From: Verrucomicrobiales bacterium
GTDB taxonomy: Bacteria > Verrucomicrobiota > Verrucomicrobiia > Verrucomicrobiales > DEV007
NCBI GenBank assembly: GCA_021648365.1
Contig: JAKISY010000022.1
Span: 1-52,186, forward strand
Direction of reading: 5' to 3'
DNA: 52,186 nucleotides
A program made the position numbers and the translations under genes. Below are positions 26,192-34,243 of the stretch, piece after piece (positions within the stretch are counted from its first letter, which is position 1; the number at the start of each line of letters is the position of its first letter). A model generated the notes under the pieces. The model was not told where the DNA came from and ran no database searches. It was given only the letters and a program-made list of their open reading frames with translations.

Positions 26192-28165
26192 ATGAATCCT
26201 ATCCCCTTCAACGATCCAAACCAACAGGTTCATCGTTGCAGGAGGATTCTTAGCAAAAGTTTGTTGATCAGATCGAAATTAGGCGAGGCTCTCATCGGGT
26301 CCGCTTTTTTGTGTACCCTAGCAGCAGCCTCAGTTGGTTTCGCCGCTGATAGTGGCGACGCTACTGCTCTACCCAGCACACTAGAAGACCGCGCCGAAGT
26401 TTATGTGGATCGTTTTTTGCCAGCCAATCCTCGCACCAAGCTGCGACTAGAGGGGCAATTACGAGCCGATGCTTTAGCACATTATTCCCGCGCCTTAGCT
26501 TTTGAAAAAGAGAAGGACTCCGACGCCGCCTTGCTGGAATACCAGAAAGTGCTGAGCTTGAGCCCCGCTAATGTGCTGTTGGCACATCGAGTCGCCTACC
26601 TGCAAGCTTCGATTGGCAAACTGAATGAAGCTCGTGCTATTTTAGAAAAATCTCTCGCACTCAACCCGGAAAATCCTCAAGCTTATCTTTCATTCTCCGA
26701 TTACCTGAGCACCTACCACGCTCATTCTGAGCCTGATCGACAGCGTGCATTGCAGCTAGCTCAACAAGCAGTCGAGAGATTTCCTGAGAATGCTGCCGTT
26801 TATAATCATCTGGTTCAAATTTATTTGGTGCGCCGGCAGACTAAAGAGGCAAAAGCTCTGATCAATGCCGCTCTAAAGCTTGAATCCGACGATGCTGATT
26901 TCTGGCTGAAGATAGCTGGCATAGCACAAAAAGTCTGGCCTTTGAATACGCGTGAAGGTCAACGCCCAGTACTGCTCAACGGCATTTACCAAAAAGCTCT
27001 AGATCACAGCAAGGAGCGAATCGAAATACAAGAAGCAGTAGCTGGATTTTATCACTCCTCTCACCAGCCACAGAAAGCTCGCGACCTCTACGAGAAAATC
27101 TTGCAAAATCACCCCGACCAACTGATCACCAGAAAAAAACTCGCGTTAGTTTATCAGGTCCTGGGGCAACAAGAGAAAGTGATCGAAACCTTGCGCACTG
27201 TCATCCAGATCAATCCACAAGACGCCAAAACCTACCGCCTTTTAGCCGAAATCTATCGCGCGCGTAAAGATGCCAACCAAGCAGCACACTACCTGCAACA
27301 AGCTTTGAAGATCAGTAAAGGCAGCCAATCGGAATACCTCGACTTAGCCCAACTCTTACTTTCAGCCAGGCGCCCGCAAGACGCCGTGCCAGTACTCGAA
27401 CGAGCCGTTTATTATTATCCCCAAGAGCCCTTCGTTACTTTCTTGCTCGCCGTATCTCGCACCCGAGCCAAGCTTTATCAAGAAGCGCTTCCTGCCTTCG
27501 CGCGCGCTTTGCATCTGGCAAAAGAAACGCAGCCCGCGCTCCTCAACGAACAATTTTATTTTCAATATGGTGCCTCCGCTGAACGAGCAGGGAAATTAGA
27601 CCAAGCCGCAGACCTGTTTCGCAAGTCGATGGCAATTTTAGCCAAAAACGGAATCGATGATGAAGAGACCAAAACCTTCACCGCTCAAGTGTACAACTAC
27701 CTCGGGTACATGTGGTTGGAGAACGACATGCATATCGACGAAGCCGGCGAACTGATCAAAACCGCCTATCAGTTGACCCCGGAATCTGGCGCCATTCTTG
27801 ACAGTCTCGGTTGGTTTTATTTTAAGAAAAAGAACTACGAAAAAGCACGCGTAGAATTGGTCAAATCTATGGAGCTCATGGAAGACCAAGACCCCACCGT
27901 TTACGACCACCTAGCACGCACCTACTTCGAGCTCGGCAAACAAGCTGAAGCTCTGCAGCACATGCAAAAAGCCCTCGAGCTCGATTCCGATAATAAAGAG
28001 TTCGCCGAACGACTCAAGCAATTCAAGCAATCGCAAGTCACCCCAGATCCTAAAGTTCCCAAACAAGAGACTGAGCCCACCAAAACGTCTGCTACCAGTA
28101 AGCCGAACAAAAGTGATGCCTCCAGCGCGAAGCCCATCAAACCCGCCGCCCAAAAAACCCAGTGA
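26192..28165 (+). CDS. Exported tetratricopeptide-repeat protein
   Basis: 657 residues. A long N-terminal region with a hydrophobic stretch (ALIGSAFLCTLAAASVGFA, near residues 33-51) acts as a signal peptide or anchor. From about residue 80 to 600 runs an array of TPR motifs, for example HYSRALAFEKEKDSDAALLE, KARDLYEKILQNHPDQL, YLGYMWLENDMHIDEAGEL and SLGWFYFKKKNYEKARVEL. The last 50 residues are a Lys/Thr/Pro/Ser-rich tail. It is a likely periplasmic scaffold for protein-protein contacts; TPR proteins of this build often assist outer-membrane or secretion assemblies, but no partner is indicated here. It follows the bS22-like gene by 17 bp. Confidence 0.85.
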   Translation: MNPIPFNDPNQQVHRCRRILSKSLLIRSKLGEALIGSAFLCTLAAASVGFAADSGDATALPSTLEDRAEVYVDRFLPANPRTKLRLEGQLRADALAHYSRALAFEKEKDSDAALLEYQKVLSLSPANVLLAHRVAYLQASIGKLNEARAILEKSLALNPENPQAYLSFSDYLSTYHAHSEPDRQRALQLAQQAVERFPENAAVYNHLVQIYLVRRQTKEAKALINAALKLESDDADFWLKIAGIAQKVWPLNTREGQRPVLLNGIYQKALDHSKERIEIQEAVAGFYHSSHQPQKARDLYEKILQNHPDQLITRKKLALVYQVLGQQEKVIETLRTVIQINPQDAKTYRLLAEIYRARKDANQAAHYLQQALKISKGSQSEYLDLAQLLLSARRPQDAVPVLERAVYYYPQEPFVTFLLAVSRTRAKLYQEALPAFARALHLAKETQPALLNEQFYFQYGASAERAGKLDQAADLFRKSMAILAKNGIDDEETKTFTAQVYNYLGYMWLENDMHIDEAGELIKTAYQLTPESGAILDSLGWFYFKKKNYEKARVELVKSMELMEDQDPTVYDHLARTYFELGKQAEALQHMQKALELDSDNKEFAERLKQFKQSQVTPDPKVPKQETEPTKTSATSKPNKSDASSAKPIKPAAQKTQ

Positions 28166-28391
28166 TCAGATCTTTTGCCTAAACGATAAAGTGCCAGCCG
28201 CTCCCCTTCTGCACTTTGTATAGTGACTGCCATTTTTTGAATTTATCCCGCTCTCCGCACAAGCTAGAGATTTACTGGATTTATTGTCCGAATATTATAT
28301 ACTAGGCTCTGTTATTATCTCGAACCACCTTCTTGATGGCGCTACTAATGACAATATATATACCAGACACATAAGACCCGTCTCCCGCGTA

Positions 28392-28417
28392 TCAAAATGA
28401 TGACCGTCATTTTGATT
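28392..28417. promoter_or_regulatory. Perfect 10 bp inverted repeat upstream of the PIN-TRAM gene
   Basis: ATCAAAATGA (28392-28401) and TCATTTTGAT (28408-28417) are exact reverse complements around TGACCG, ending 30 bp before the GTG start at 28448. Its AT-rich arms and position fit an operator overlapping the promoter; no T-tract follows, so a terminator is less likely. Confidence 0.45.
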
Positions 28418-28447
28418 TCGTTCCCATACATAAATTCCTAACAAGCT

Positions 28448-29467
28448 GTGAAAATCTCTTCCACCACCAACGCTATCCGAAGCACCTTTGTAGTGCTTTC
28501 CACACTGCTCGGCTCAGTGATCGCCAATGAAGAGCAACTAACTCAATCTTGGAATGGCGCTATTTACGGAGCCATTTTCGCCTTGTCCATTTTGCTGATC
28601 GACTTTGCCTTGCGTAATTTTACCATCAGAGGATTCTCGGCAGGCACCTTTGGCCTGTTAGTAGGCATGGTCTGCGCTCAGTTGATAGTGTGGACAGGGG
28701 TGTTTGAAGGCTCCTGGATGGACAGATTCCCCGTAGGAGGTCACATCTTCGGCTTAGGTTTGTTCATTGGTTTTGGTTACCTCGGCATGATGTTGGCATT
28801 GCGCACCAAACGCGATGAGTTTTCTTTGATCATCCCTTACGTGCGCTTCCGCCAAGACTCCGTGCACGACCAGTCCATGCTGATCGATACCAACGTGATC
28901 ATCGACGGTCGCTTGTTAAAATTGTGCGCCACTGGATTTTTGAGCGGCTCGTTGATCGTTCCCCAATTTGTCCTCGATGAACTGCAAGCGCTCAGTGATT
29001 CTGATGATGAAGCCAAGCGAGGCAAAGGTAAACGCGGTCTAGATTGCCTGCGCCAGATGCAAGATTCGCCAGAACTCGAAGTCATCATCAACGATGATTC
29101 CGTGATAGATAAAACTGAAGTGGACGCCAAGTTAGTAGATTTGGCACAGAGATTAGGGGCGCGCCTGATGACTAACGATAGCGGCTTGGCCAAGGTAGCT
29201 CGCTTGCAAAAGGTGAATGTATTACTGCTCAGCGAATTGACCTTGGCGATGCGCCCCGTCGTTTCTCCAGGAGACGAGGTGGAGCTTAATCTAATCAAAG
29301 AAGGTCGCGACGAACATCAGGCTGTAGGCTATTTGCCCGATGGCACCATGATCGTCGTCAATCGCGCAGTGGAATTGATCGGGTCGCTGCAATGGGTAAT
29401 TGTAGCTGGCGCCGTTCAGACAAGTGCAGGACGCTTGATTTTTGCAGAACTCAAAGAAAACGATTAA
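28448..29467 (+). CDS. PIN-TRAM domain membrane protein (YacL-like)
   Basis: 339 residues, read from a GTG start at 28448. The N-terminal part carries about four hydrophobic helices (to residue 118), placing the protein in the inner membrane. A PIN nuclease-fold domain follows (about 140-265), with acidic residues in MLIDTNVIIDGR, VLDELQALSD and MTNDSGLAKVA as expected for metal binding. A TRAM domain ends it (about 275-335, EGRDEHQAVGYLPDGTMIVV). The layout matches B. subtilis YacL-type proteins. RNA cleavage or binding is the family-level expectation; the target is unknown. TraB/GumN follows 28 bp later, probably co-transcribed. Confidence 0.9.
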   Translation: MKISSTTNAIRSTFVVLSTLLGSVIANEEQLTQSWNGAIYGAIFALSILLIDFALRNFTIRGFSAGTFGLLVGMVCAQLIVWTGVFEGSWMDRFPVGGHIFGLGLFIGFGYLGMMLALRTKRDEFSLIIPYVRFRQDSVHDQSMLIDTNVIIDGRLLKLCATGFLSGSLIVPQFVLDELQALSDSDDEAKRGKGKRGLDCLRQMQDSPELEVIINDDSVIDKTEVDAKLVDLAQRLGARLMTNDSGLAKVARLQKVNVLLLSELTLAMRPVVSPGDEVELNLIKEGRDEHQAVGYLPDGTMIVVNRAVELIGSLQWVIVAGAVQTSAGRLIFAELKEND

Positions 29468-29495
29468 CCTGCCCACCGTCTTCGCACTCTATTAC

Positions 29496-30437
29496 ATGCT
29501 TTCCATCCGCCTCATTTGCCTCGGCCTGCTGCTACTGAGCAGCTTACTTTCTCCCTCCCAAGTTGCGGGTAAAAACACCAGCGAAGGAACTAATAAAAAT
29601 ACTCGCGCCTGCGTCTGGAAAATACAAGGCAGCCGCAACACCGTTTACATAGCAGGCTCCGTTCACTTATTGAGGCAAGAGGATTACCCACTGCCCAAAG
29701 CCTACGACATCGCTTATGAGGACAGCACACGTTTAGTCTTTGAGATAGACATGAAGGAACTCAGTGATCCTAAAACGATCAAACGAATGCAAACACTTGG
29801 CACCTATTCCTCTCGGGATTCTATCAGGCGTCACATCAGCCCGGGTACTTTTAAATTGCTAGCAGCCCACCTTACTAGCCGAGGGCTACCCACCTTGCTC
29901 TTCGAGCAAATGAAACCAGGACTGTTAGCGATCAATTTGTCTTCGATGGAAGCCCTACGCATGGGGGCGCGTGCTGATCTAGGGCTGGAGGTCAAATATC
30001 ATAATAAATCCCTTAAAGACGGCAAACCTTCTTCAGGATTAGAAACCGTAGAATACCAGGTCACCCTCTTTGACAAACTCAATGACCGCCAACAAGACCG
30101 TATGCTACGTGCTACCTTGGAAAAAATCGATGCTATGCAAAAACTGCTCAAAGATCTCATCGATGCTTGGAAAATTGGTGATGTACAAAGCATGGATAGC
30201 CTGCTCAATGAGGAATTCAAAGATGATCCCAAATTGAAAAGCATCCTCATCGATAAGCGCAACCAGAATTGGATTCCCAAAATAGAAAAAGCTTTCTTAG
30301 ACGGTGAGAATGTTCTATTCATCGTCGGCACAGGTCATCTAGTTGGCAAAGGTAGCGTCATCGACCTTCTACGGCGCCGCGGATACATCCTCACACAAAT
30401 GGGAAGCTCCCCTGCAGGAGTTAGCGCTGTAAAATAG
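29496..30437 (+). CDS. TraB/GumN family protein
   Basis: 313 residues from the ATG at 29496, which opens a signal peptide (MLSIRLICLGLLLLSSLL, cleavage near SQVAGKN); an in-frame ATG at 29442 would overlap the upstream gene and spoil the signal. The TraB/GumN fold is shown by IAGSVHLLR near the N-terminus (the GxxH motif), a paired FEIDMKEL segment, and GENVLFIVGTGHLVGKGSV near the C-terminus (second conserved His). Related TIKI proteins are metal-dependent proteases, so a periplasmic hydrolase is plausible but unproven here. It is 28 bp after the PIN-TRAM stop. Confidence 0.85.
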   Translation: MLSIRLICLGLLLLSSLLSPSQVAGKNTSEGTNKNTRACVWKIQGSRNTVYIAGSVHLLRQEDYPLPKAYDIAYEDSTRLVFEIDMKELSDPKTIKRMQTLGTYSSRDSIRRHISPGTFKLLAAHLTSRGLPTLLFEQMKPGLLAINLSSMEALRMGARADLGLEVKYHNKSLKDGKPSSGLETVEYQVTLFDKLNDRQQDRMLRATLEKIDAMQKLLKDLIDAWKIGDVQSMDSLLNEEFKDDPKLKSILIDKRNQNWIPKIEKAFLDGENVLFIVGTGHLVGKGSVIDLLRRRGYILTQMGSSPAGVSAVK

Positions 30438-30449
30438 CCAATGGCAAGC

Positions 30450-31334
30450 TCAGCTCGCACTAAAAGTATCATAGGCTGTTTGATAATTGCCCTCTAGAGT
30501 TTTGCGTGATGAAAAAATACTTGGCCTAGCCGTGCGCGTTTCGTGAATGATCAACTCCTTGCCCGCCGCTTCTGCTCGCTTGATACGCTGATCCATCATT
30601 TGCTGATCAGCGATCTGATGGGCCGCTGCCCAACAGGCAAGAAAATTACTGTATTTGGACTGAGGGCAAGTTACTTGCGGATCAAAAGCAATGTTGTGAA
30701 TAATGATGCTATCAATTTCTGGATCGTCGATCCATTGCTCAAATGGCGCACCGTCTGTAAAGCCACCGTCAATAAGGTACTCGCCATCTATGATCTGAGC
30801 TCGAATGACAGGACTGACCGCACACGACGCGAGCACGTAAGGCGCGATTTCTCCAGTCGAAATAAGCTGTCGTTCCATCCGAGATATATTTGTCACCGCA
30901 ATGGTTAGCTCCGCATGCTGACAATCTTCAATCCGCGATACTGGAAAGTTTCTTTGCAAATACTTAATAGCATTTTTCCCGCTTACCAGCCCGCTACCTA
31001 AATAGAGTGTGAAGACCGCCGGCAGGCGATACAAAGACTGCCATTCAAAAAAAGAGTTTTTGAGCTTTTGATCGAGCACCATGTCCCGCAAAGCCTGCTG
31101 CTGCAAACCACATGCATAGGCAGCAGCCACCAAAGAACCTGAAGAAGATCCCGAAATCTTATCAGGTTGAATGCCCGAATCCACTAGAGCATTCAAAAAT
31201 CCAGCATGAGTAGCAAATCCCAAAAAAGAGGACTGCAAGGCGACTGCCACACGACTAGGTTCAGAACCCTTTGCCAAAAGGTTTTGCTGTGTATCCTCAG
31301 AATTCATGGTTAGGGGAATATCTGTATCATTCAA
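30450..31334 (-). CDS. Patatin-like phospholipase
   Basis: 294-residue cytoplasmic lipid hydrolase of the patatin/RssA type. The nucleophile elbow is G62-S-S64-S-G66, and the catalytic aspartate is D189 in YLIDGGFTDGAP. The usual glycine-rich oxyanion loop (GGGxRG) is replaced by QSSFLGF at residues 34-40, a variant I recall from a Verrucomicrobiota/Proteobacteria subgroup. The start ATG overlaps the stop of the aminopeptidase gene by 4 bp (ATGA), so the two are translationally coupled. It converges with the TraB/GumN gene with a 12 bp gap. Substrate unknown. Confidence 0.87.
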   Translation of the reverse strand: MNDTDIPLTMNSEDTQQNLLAKGSEPSRVAVALQSSFLGFATHAGFLNALVDSGIQPDKISGSSSGSLVAAAYACGLQQQALRDMVLDQKLKNSFFEWQSLYRLPAVFTLYLGSGLVSGKNAIKYLQRNFPVSRIEDCQHAELTIAVTNISRMERQLISTGEIAPYVLASCAVSPVIRAQIIDGEYLIDGGFTDGAPFEQWIDDPEIDSIIIHNIAFDPQVTCPQSKYSNFLACWAAAHQIADQQMMDQRIKRAEAAGKELIIHETRTARPSIFSSRKTLEGNYQTAYDTFSAS

Positions 31335-32641
31335 GCGTTCATCAAGTCCTCGATCTCATCGGGGTTGATCGGGATGTTTGCCATCAGGTCTAGGTTGCCA
31401 GATTCTTTGATCACGATGTTGTTTTCTAATCTCACACCAAGACCTTCTTCGCGAATATAAATACCCGGCTCCACCGTGAACACCATATTTTCCGCAAATT
31501 CCGGATCTAAGGAAGTGACATCGTGTACATCGAGACCAAGGGAATGAGAAACTCCGTGCATGAAGTATTGGCGATAGGATTTCTGTGTTTCTTTGATGTC
31601 GCGGTTAAGCTTTTCAGCCGCTATGACATTTTTATCCAATAGTCCAAGCTCCAGCAGCTCATGTTCGATGATTTGCGCTGCTTGTAATTGATAGGCTTTG
31701 ATCTTGACCCCTGGTTTGATCAGTTCATCTATGCAAATACGCAAGGTGCGATGAACGGCGTCATACACCGCGCGCTGTCGTGAGCTGAATCGTCCGTTGA
31801 CTGGCGCGGTGCGAGTCATATCGGCATTGTAGTTGGCAAATTCCGCTCCCACATCCATCAACAGCATGTCTCCATCAGCGCAAACTTGATCGTTGCTCAA
31901 ATAATGCAGCACACAAGCACGCTCCCCTGAAGCGATGATGGGTTGATAAGCAAAATCTTTGCTGCCTACACGAAGAAATTCGTGCGCGTATTCCGCCTCG
32001 ATTTCATACTCGAGCGTCCCCGGCTTTAACATTGTCAAGACGCGTCGGAAGCCGGCTTCGGTGATATCGCAGGCTTGCTGGATCAAAGAGATTTCCACTT
32101 CAGATTTGATCACTCGCAGTTGATGGAGCAAGGGCGCGGGCCGTAGGTATTGATGCGTGGGGTATAAGGATTGGCAGCGTTTGCGAAAACGGTCATCGGC
32201 CGTTTCCACAGGAGAACTCGCTCGGCCGTGTTCATTGTAGTTGAGATAGATTTTCCTAGCTTTTTGAGTCAGCGCACGCAGAGTGTGATCCAGTTCGTCT
32301 AACCATTCGACATGCGCTATGCCCGAGACTTGTGCCGCTTGTTCTTTATCGAGTTTTTGCCCTTCCCACACCGCGATGAGTTCAGAGGTTTTTTTGACAA
32401 ATAAAATCTCCCGGTTTTCTGCCGCCTTAGCATCGGGAAATAGCAGTAGAACGGATTCTTCCTGATCCACACCTGACAAATAAAACAAATCGCTATTCTG
32501 AACAAATCGGCCGCTGCCGTCAGCGGATAAAACAGGCACATCGGCCGAGTTGAAAACAGCTATCGAGTTAGGCTGCATGGCAGATGCTAATCGAGAGCGG
32601 TTTTCTATAAACAGCTCAGCGGGGATGGGTGGATATCTCAT
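31331..32641 (-). CDS. pepP: Xaa-Pro aminopeptidase
   Basis: 436-residue metallopeptidase that removes the N-terminal residue from peptides with proline at position two. An N-terminal creatinase-like domain (FYLSGVDQEESVLLLFP) precedes the pita-bread catalytic domain. The five metal ligands are visible: two aspartates in DVGAEFANYNADMTRT, the histidine in HGVSHSLGLDVHDV, and two glutamates in VEPGIYI and RLENNIVI. Length and motifs are those of PepP. The patatin gene overlaps its stop by 4 bp. The DUF1015 gene ends 50 bp upstream on the same strand, so the three may form one transcript. Confidence 0.92.
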   Translation of the reverse strand: MRYPPIPAELFIENRSRLASAMQPNSIAVFNSADVPVLSADGSGRFVQNSDLFYLSGVDQEESVLLLFPDAKAAENREILFVKKTSELIAVWEGQKLDKEQAAQVSGIAHVEWLDELDHTLRALTQKARKIYLNYNEHGRASSPVETADDRFRKRCQSLYPTHQYLRPAPLLHQLRVIKSEVEISLIQQACDITEAGFRRVLTMLKPGTLEYEIEAEYAHEFLRVGSKDFAYQPIIASGERACVLHYLSNDQVCADGDMLLMDVGAEFANYNADMTRTAPVNGRFSSRQRAVYDAVHRTLRICIDELIKPGVKIKAYQLQAAQIIEHELLELGLLDKNVIAAEKLNRDIKETQKSYRQYFMHGVSHSLGLDVHDVTSLDPEFAENMVFTVEPGIYIREEGLGVRLENNIVIKESGNLDLMANIPINPDEIEDLMNA

Positions 32642-32691
32642 CGGTTCTGTTATCTACTAACTGTAAGCTCTCTGCGCTCCGCCATATTAGA

Positions 32692-33918
32692 TCAATCGAT
32701 CGTATAGATAAACATGCCTGAACGCAACTTGGGTTCAAACCAGGTAGATTTCGGCGCCATGATCTGGTCGGCATCGGAGATCGCAATTAGTTGATCGATG
32801 CTCACGGGGTAGAGTGAAAAAGCAACGCCTTGCTGTTGCTTGTCCACTAACTTCTCAAGCTCGCCCGTGCCACGAATGCCACCGACAAAGCTGATGCGAT
32901 TACTCGTTCTTGGATCATCGATAGCTAACAAGGGTGTGAGGATTTGATCCTGCAAAATAGAAACGTCGAGCTGAGCGACAGGGTCATCTGAATCCGCTGA
33001 AGGTAGCTTCAAATGATACCATTGCTCTTCCAGATACATACAGACCTGCCCAGCATCTGCGGGTTCACTTCCACTCCCGCCGGTCGTCACTTCACAAATT
33101 TCTCCGATTTTTTGCAGCAGTTTCTCAGTGCTCAAACCATTGAGATCGTGAACATAACGATTGTAAGAAAGGATATTCAGTTGGCTAGAAGGGAACAATA
33201 CCGTGAGAAACCAATTGTAGCTTTCACTCCCGTCGTGATCAGGATTAGCTGCTCCACGCTCTCGCCCCACTCGTGCGGCGCTAGCGGTGCGATGATGTCC
33301 ATCGGCGACATAGGCAAGAGGCACGTTTTCAAAAGCAGTGGTGATATCCTCGCCACCCTCTATTCTCCAAGCGGTATGGATCACGCCAGCCTCATCAGTG
33401 GTGACCATGTCCGGCTCTTGTTCACTGGTGATTTTTTCTACTAGTGTGTCGATGGTCGCATCATCTTTATAAGTAAGAAAAACCGGTCCAATGTGGGCAT
33501 TGAGCGTATCCGCTAATCGCGTGCGGTCATTTTCTTTGTCGGGACGGGTTTTTTCATGCTTGCGAATAACGTTGTTGGCGTAATCATCGATATGACAAGC
33601 CAGCGTGATGCCCGTTTGCACGTGATCTCCCATTTGCTGGCGATACACATAAACGCAGGGTTTTTCCTCTCTGATCAAGGAACCGTTAGCTTGCATTGCC
33701 TTCAAATTCTCCGCAGCTTTTTGATAAAGTTCGTCTGGAGTAGGTTTGCTACCTTCGGGAAAATCAATCTCGGGACGACTGACGTGTAATAAACTGTTGG
33801 GTTTGCCTGTTGCGAGTGCCGCGGCTTCTTCGCTATTGATGACATCATAAGGCACCGCTGGAACTTCATCAATGAAGCCTGGGGCGGGTACGAGTGCTGG
33901 AAATGCTTTGGTTTTCAT
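32692..33918 (-). CDS. DUF1015 family protein
   Basis: 408-residue cytoplasmic protein of the DUF1015 family. Typical segments are the start (PALVPAPGFIDEVPAVPYDV), NVIRKHEKTRPDKENDRTRL and IADGHHRTAS-type motif (YVADGHHRTASAARV), which gives the family its conserved His-His-Arg-Thr core. The fold and reaction are not established; members often neighbour serine/phosphoglycerate metabolism genes, but no such neighbour is present here. It is the first gene of the minus-strand group with pepP and patatin. The 325 bp upstream to the POT gene contains a strong orphan terminator hairpin on the opposite strand. Confidence 0.9.
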   Translation of the reverse strand: MKTKAFPALVPAPGFIDEVPAVPYDVINSEEAAALATGKPNSLLHVSRPEIDFPEGSKPTPDELYQKAAENLKAMQANGSLIREEKPCVYVYRQQMGDHVQTGITLACHIDDYANNVIRKHEKTRPDKENDRTRLADTLNAHIGPVFLTYKDDATIDTLVEKITSEQEPDMVTTDEAGVIHTAWRIEGGEDITTAFENVPLAYVADGHHRTASAARVGRERGAANPDHDGSESYNWFLTVLFPSSQLNILSYNRYVHDLNGLSTEKLLQKIGEICEVTTGGSGSEPADAGQVCMYLEEQWYHLKLPSADSDDPVAQLDVSILQDQILTPLLAIDDPRTSNRISFVGGIRGTGELEKLVDKQQQGVAFSLYPVSIDQLIAISDADQIMAPKSTWFEPKLRSGMFIYTID

Positions 33919-33954
33919 AAAAGGGTGAACGTTAGAGTAGTTTAAAATTTATTT

Positions 33955-33981
33955 TTGACTGTATTTCCCTTTATTTATAAG
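33955..33981 (+). promoter_or_regulatory. Candidate promoter for an orphan small RNA or leader
   Basis: TTGACT (33955-33960) is followed 15 bp later by TATAAG (33976-33981). The spacing is short of the ideal 17 bp, so support is moderate. It would start transcription near 33988, leading straight into the terminator hairpin at 34088-34168. Confidence 0.35.
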
Positions 33982-33987
33982 GGCTAG

Positions 33988-34168
33988 AGCACAATGAGCA
34001 AATATTTTTGGAAAATATACACCTTTTCTCTTGCGTTTATTCCTAGATGTGTTTTAATAGCACTGTTCACGCAACGTGAGCAACACAAGGTGGTCCGACT
34101 GATATTTTCTTTTTTGCGAGTTATGGGGGTTTCTCGCGAAAACAATCAGTCGGGCCACCTCTTTTTTT
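33988..34168 (+). ncRNA. Candidate small RNA or attenuated leader upstream of the POT gene
   Basis: A plus-strand transcript of about 180 nt is inferred because a very strong terminator at 34088-34168 has no protein gene upstream of it on that strand (the DUF1015 gene is on the minus strand), while a -35/-10-like pair lies at 33955-33981. The only open frame inside (33994-34176) runs through the terminator hairpin and has no coding character, so I do not call it a gene. The RNA could be a trans-acting sRNA, or the leader of the POT gene whose start is 76 bp beyond the T-tract. No known riboswitch or T-box features were recognised. Confidence 0.45.
34088..34168 (+). terminator. Strong Rho-independent terminator with a long stem, upstream of the POT gene
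   Basis: AGGTGGTCCGACTGAT (34088-34103) pairs with ATCAGTCGGGCCACCT (34145-34160), 15 of 16 exact plus one G-U. The stem continues after a six-base bulge through TTTTC/GAAAA and GCGAG/CTCGC to a G-rich loop. C and then seven T follow (34162-34168). It is oriented to stop plus-strand transcription only. Confidence 0.85.
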
Positions 34169-34243
34169 ACCCCTAATAATTTCCTTCTACATTTAGAAGA
34201 AAGTTGCGAGTCCACGCTTAAAACGCTATCAACTAAGCTTTAG

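Noticed and set aside
33994..34176. A 60-codon plus-strand open frame upstream of the POT gene
   Set aside because: It runs through both arms and the T-tract of the strong terminator hairpin, and has no protein-like pattern; the RNA structure explains the region better.
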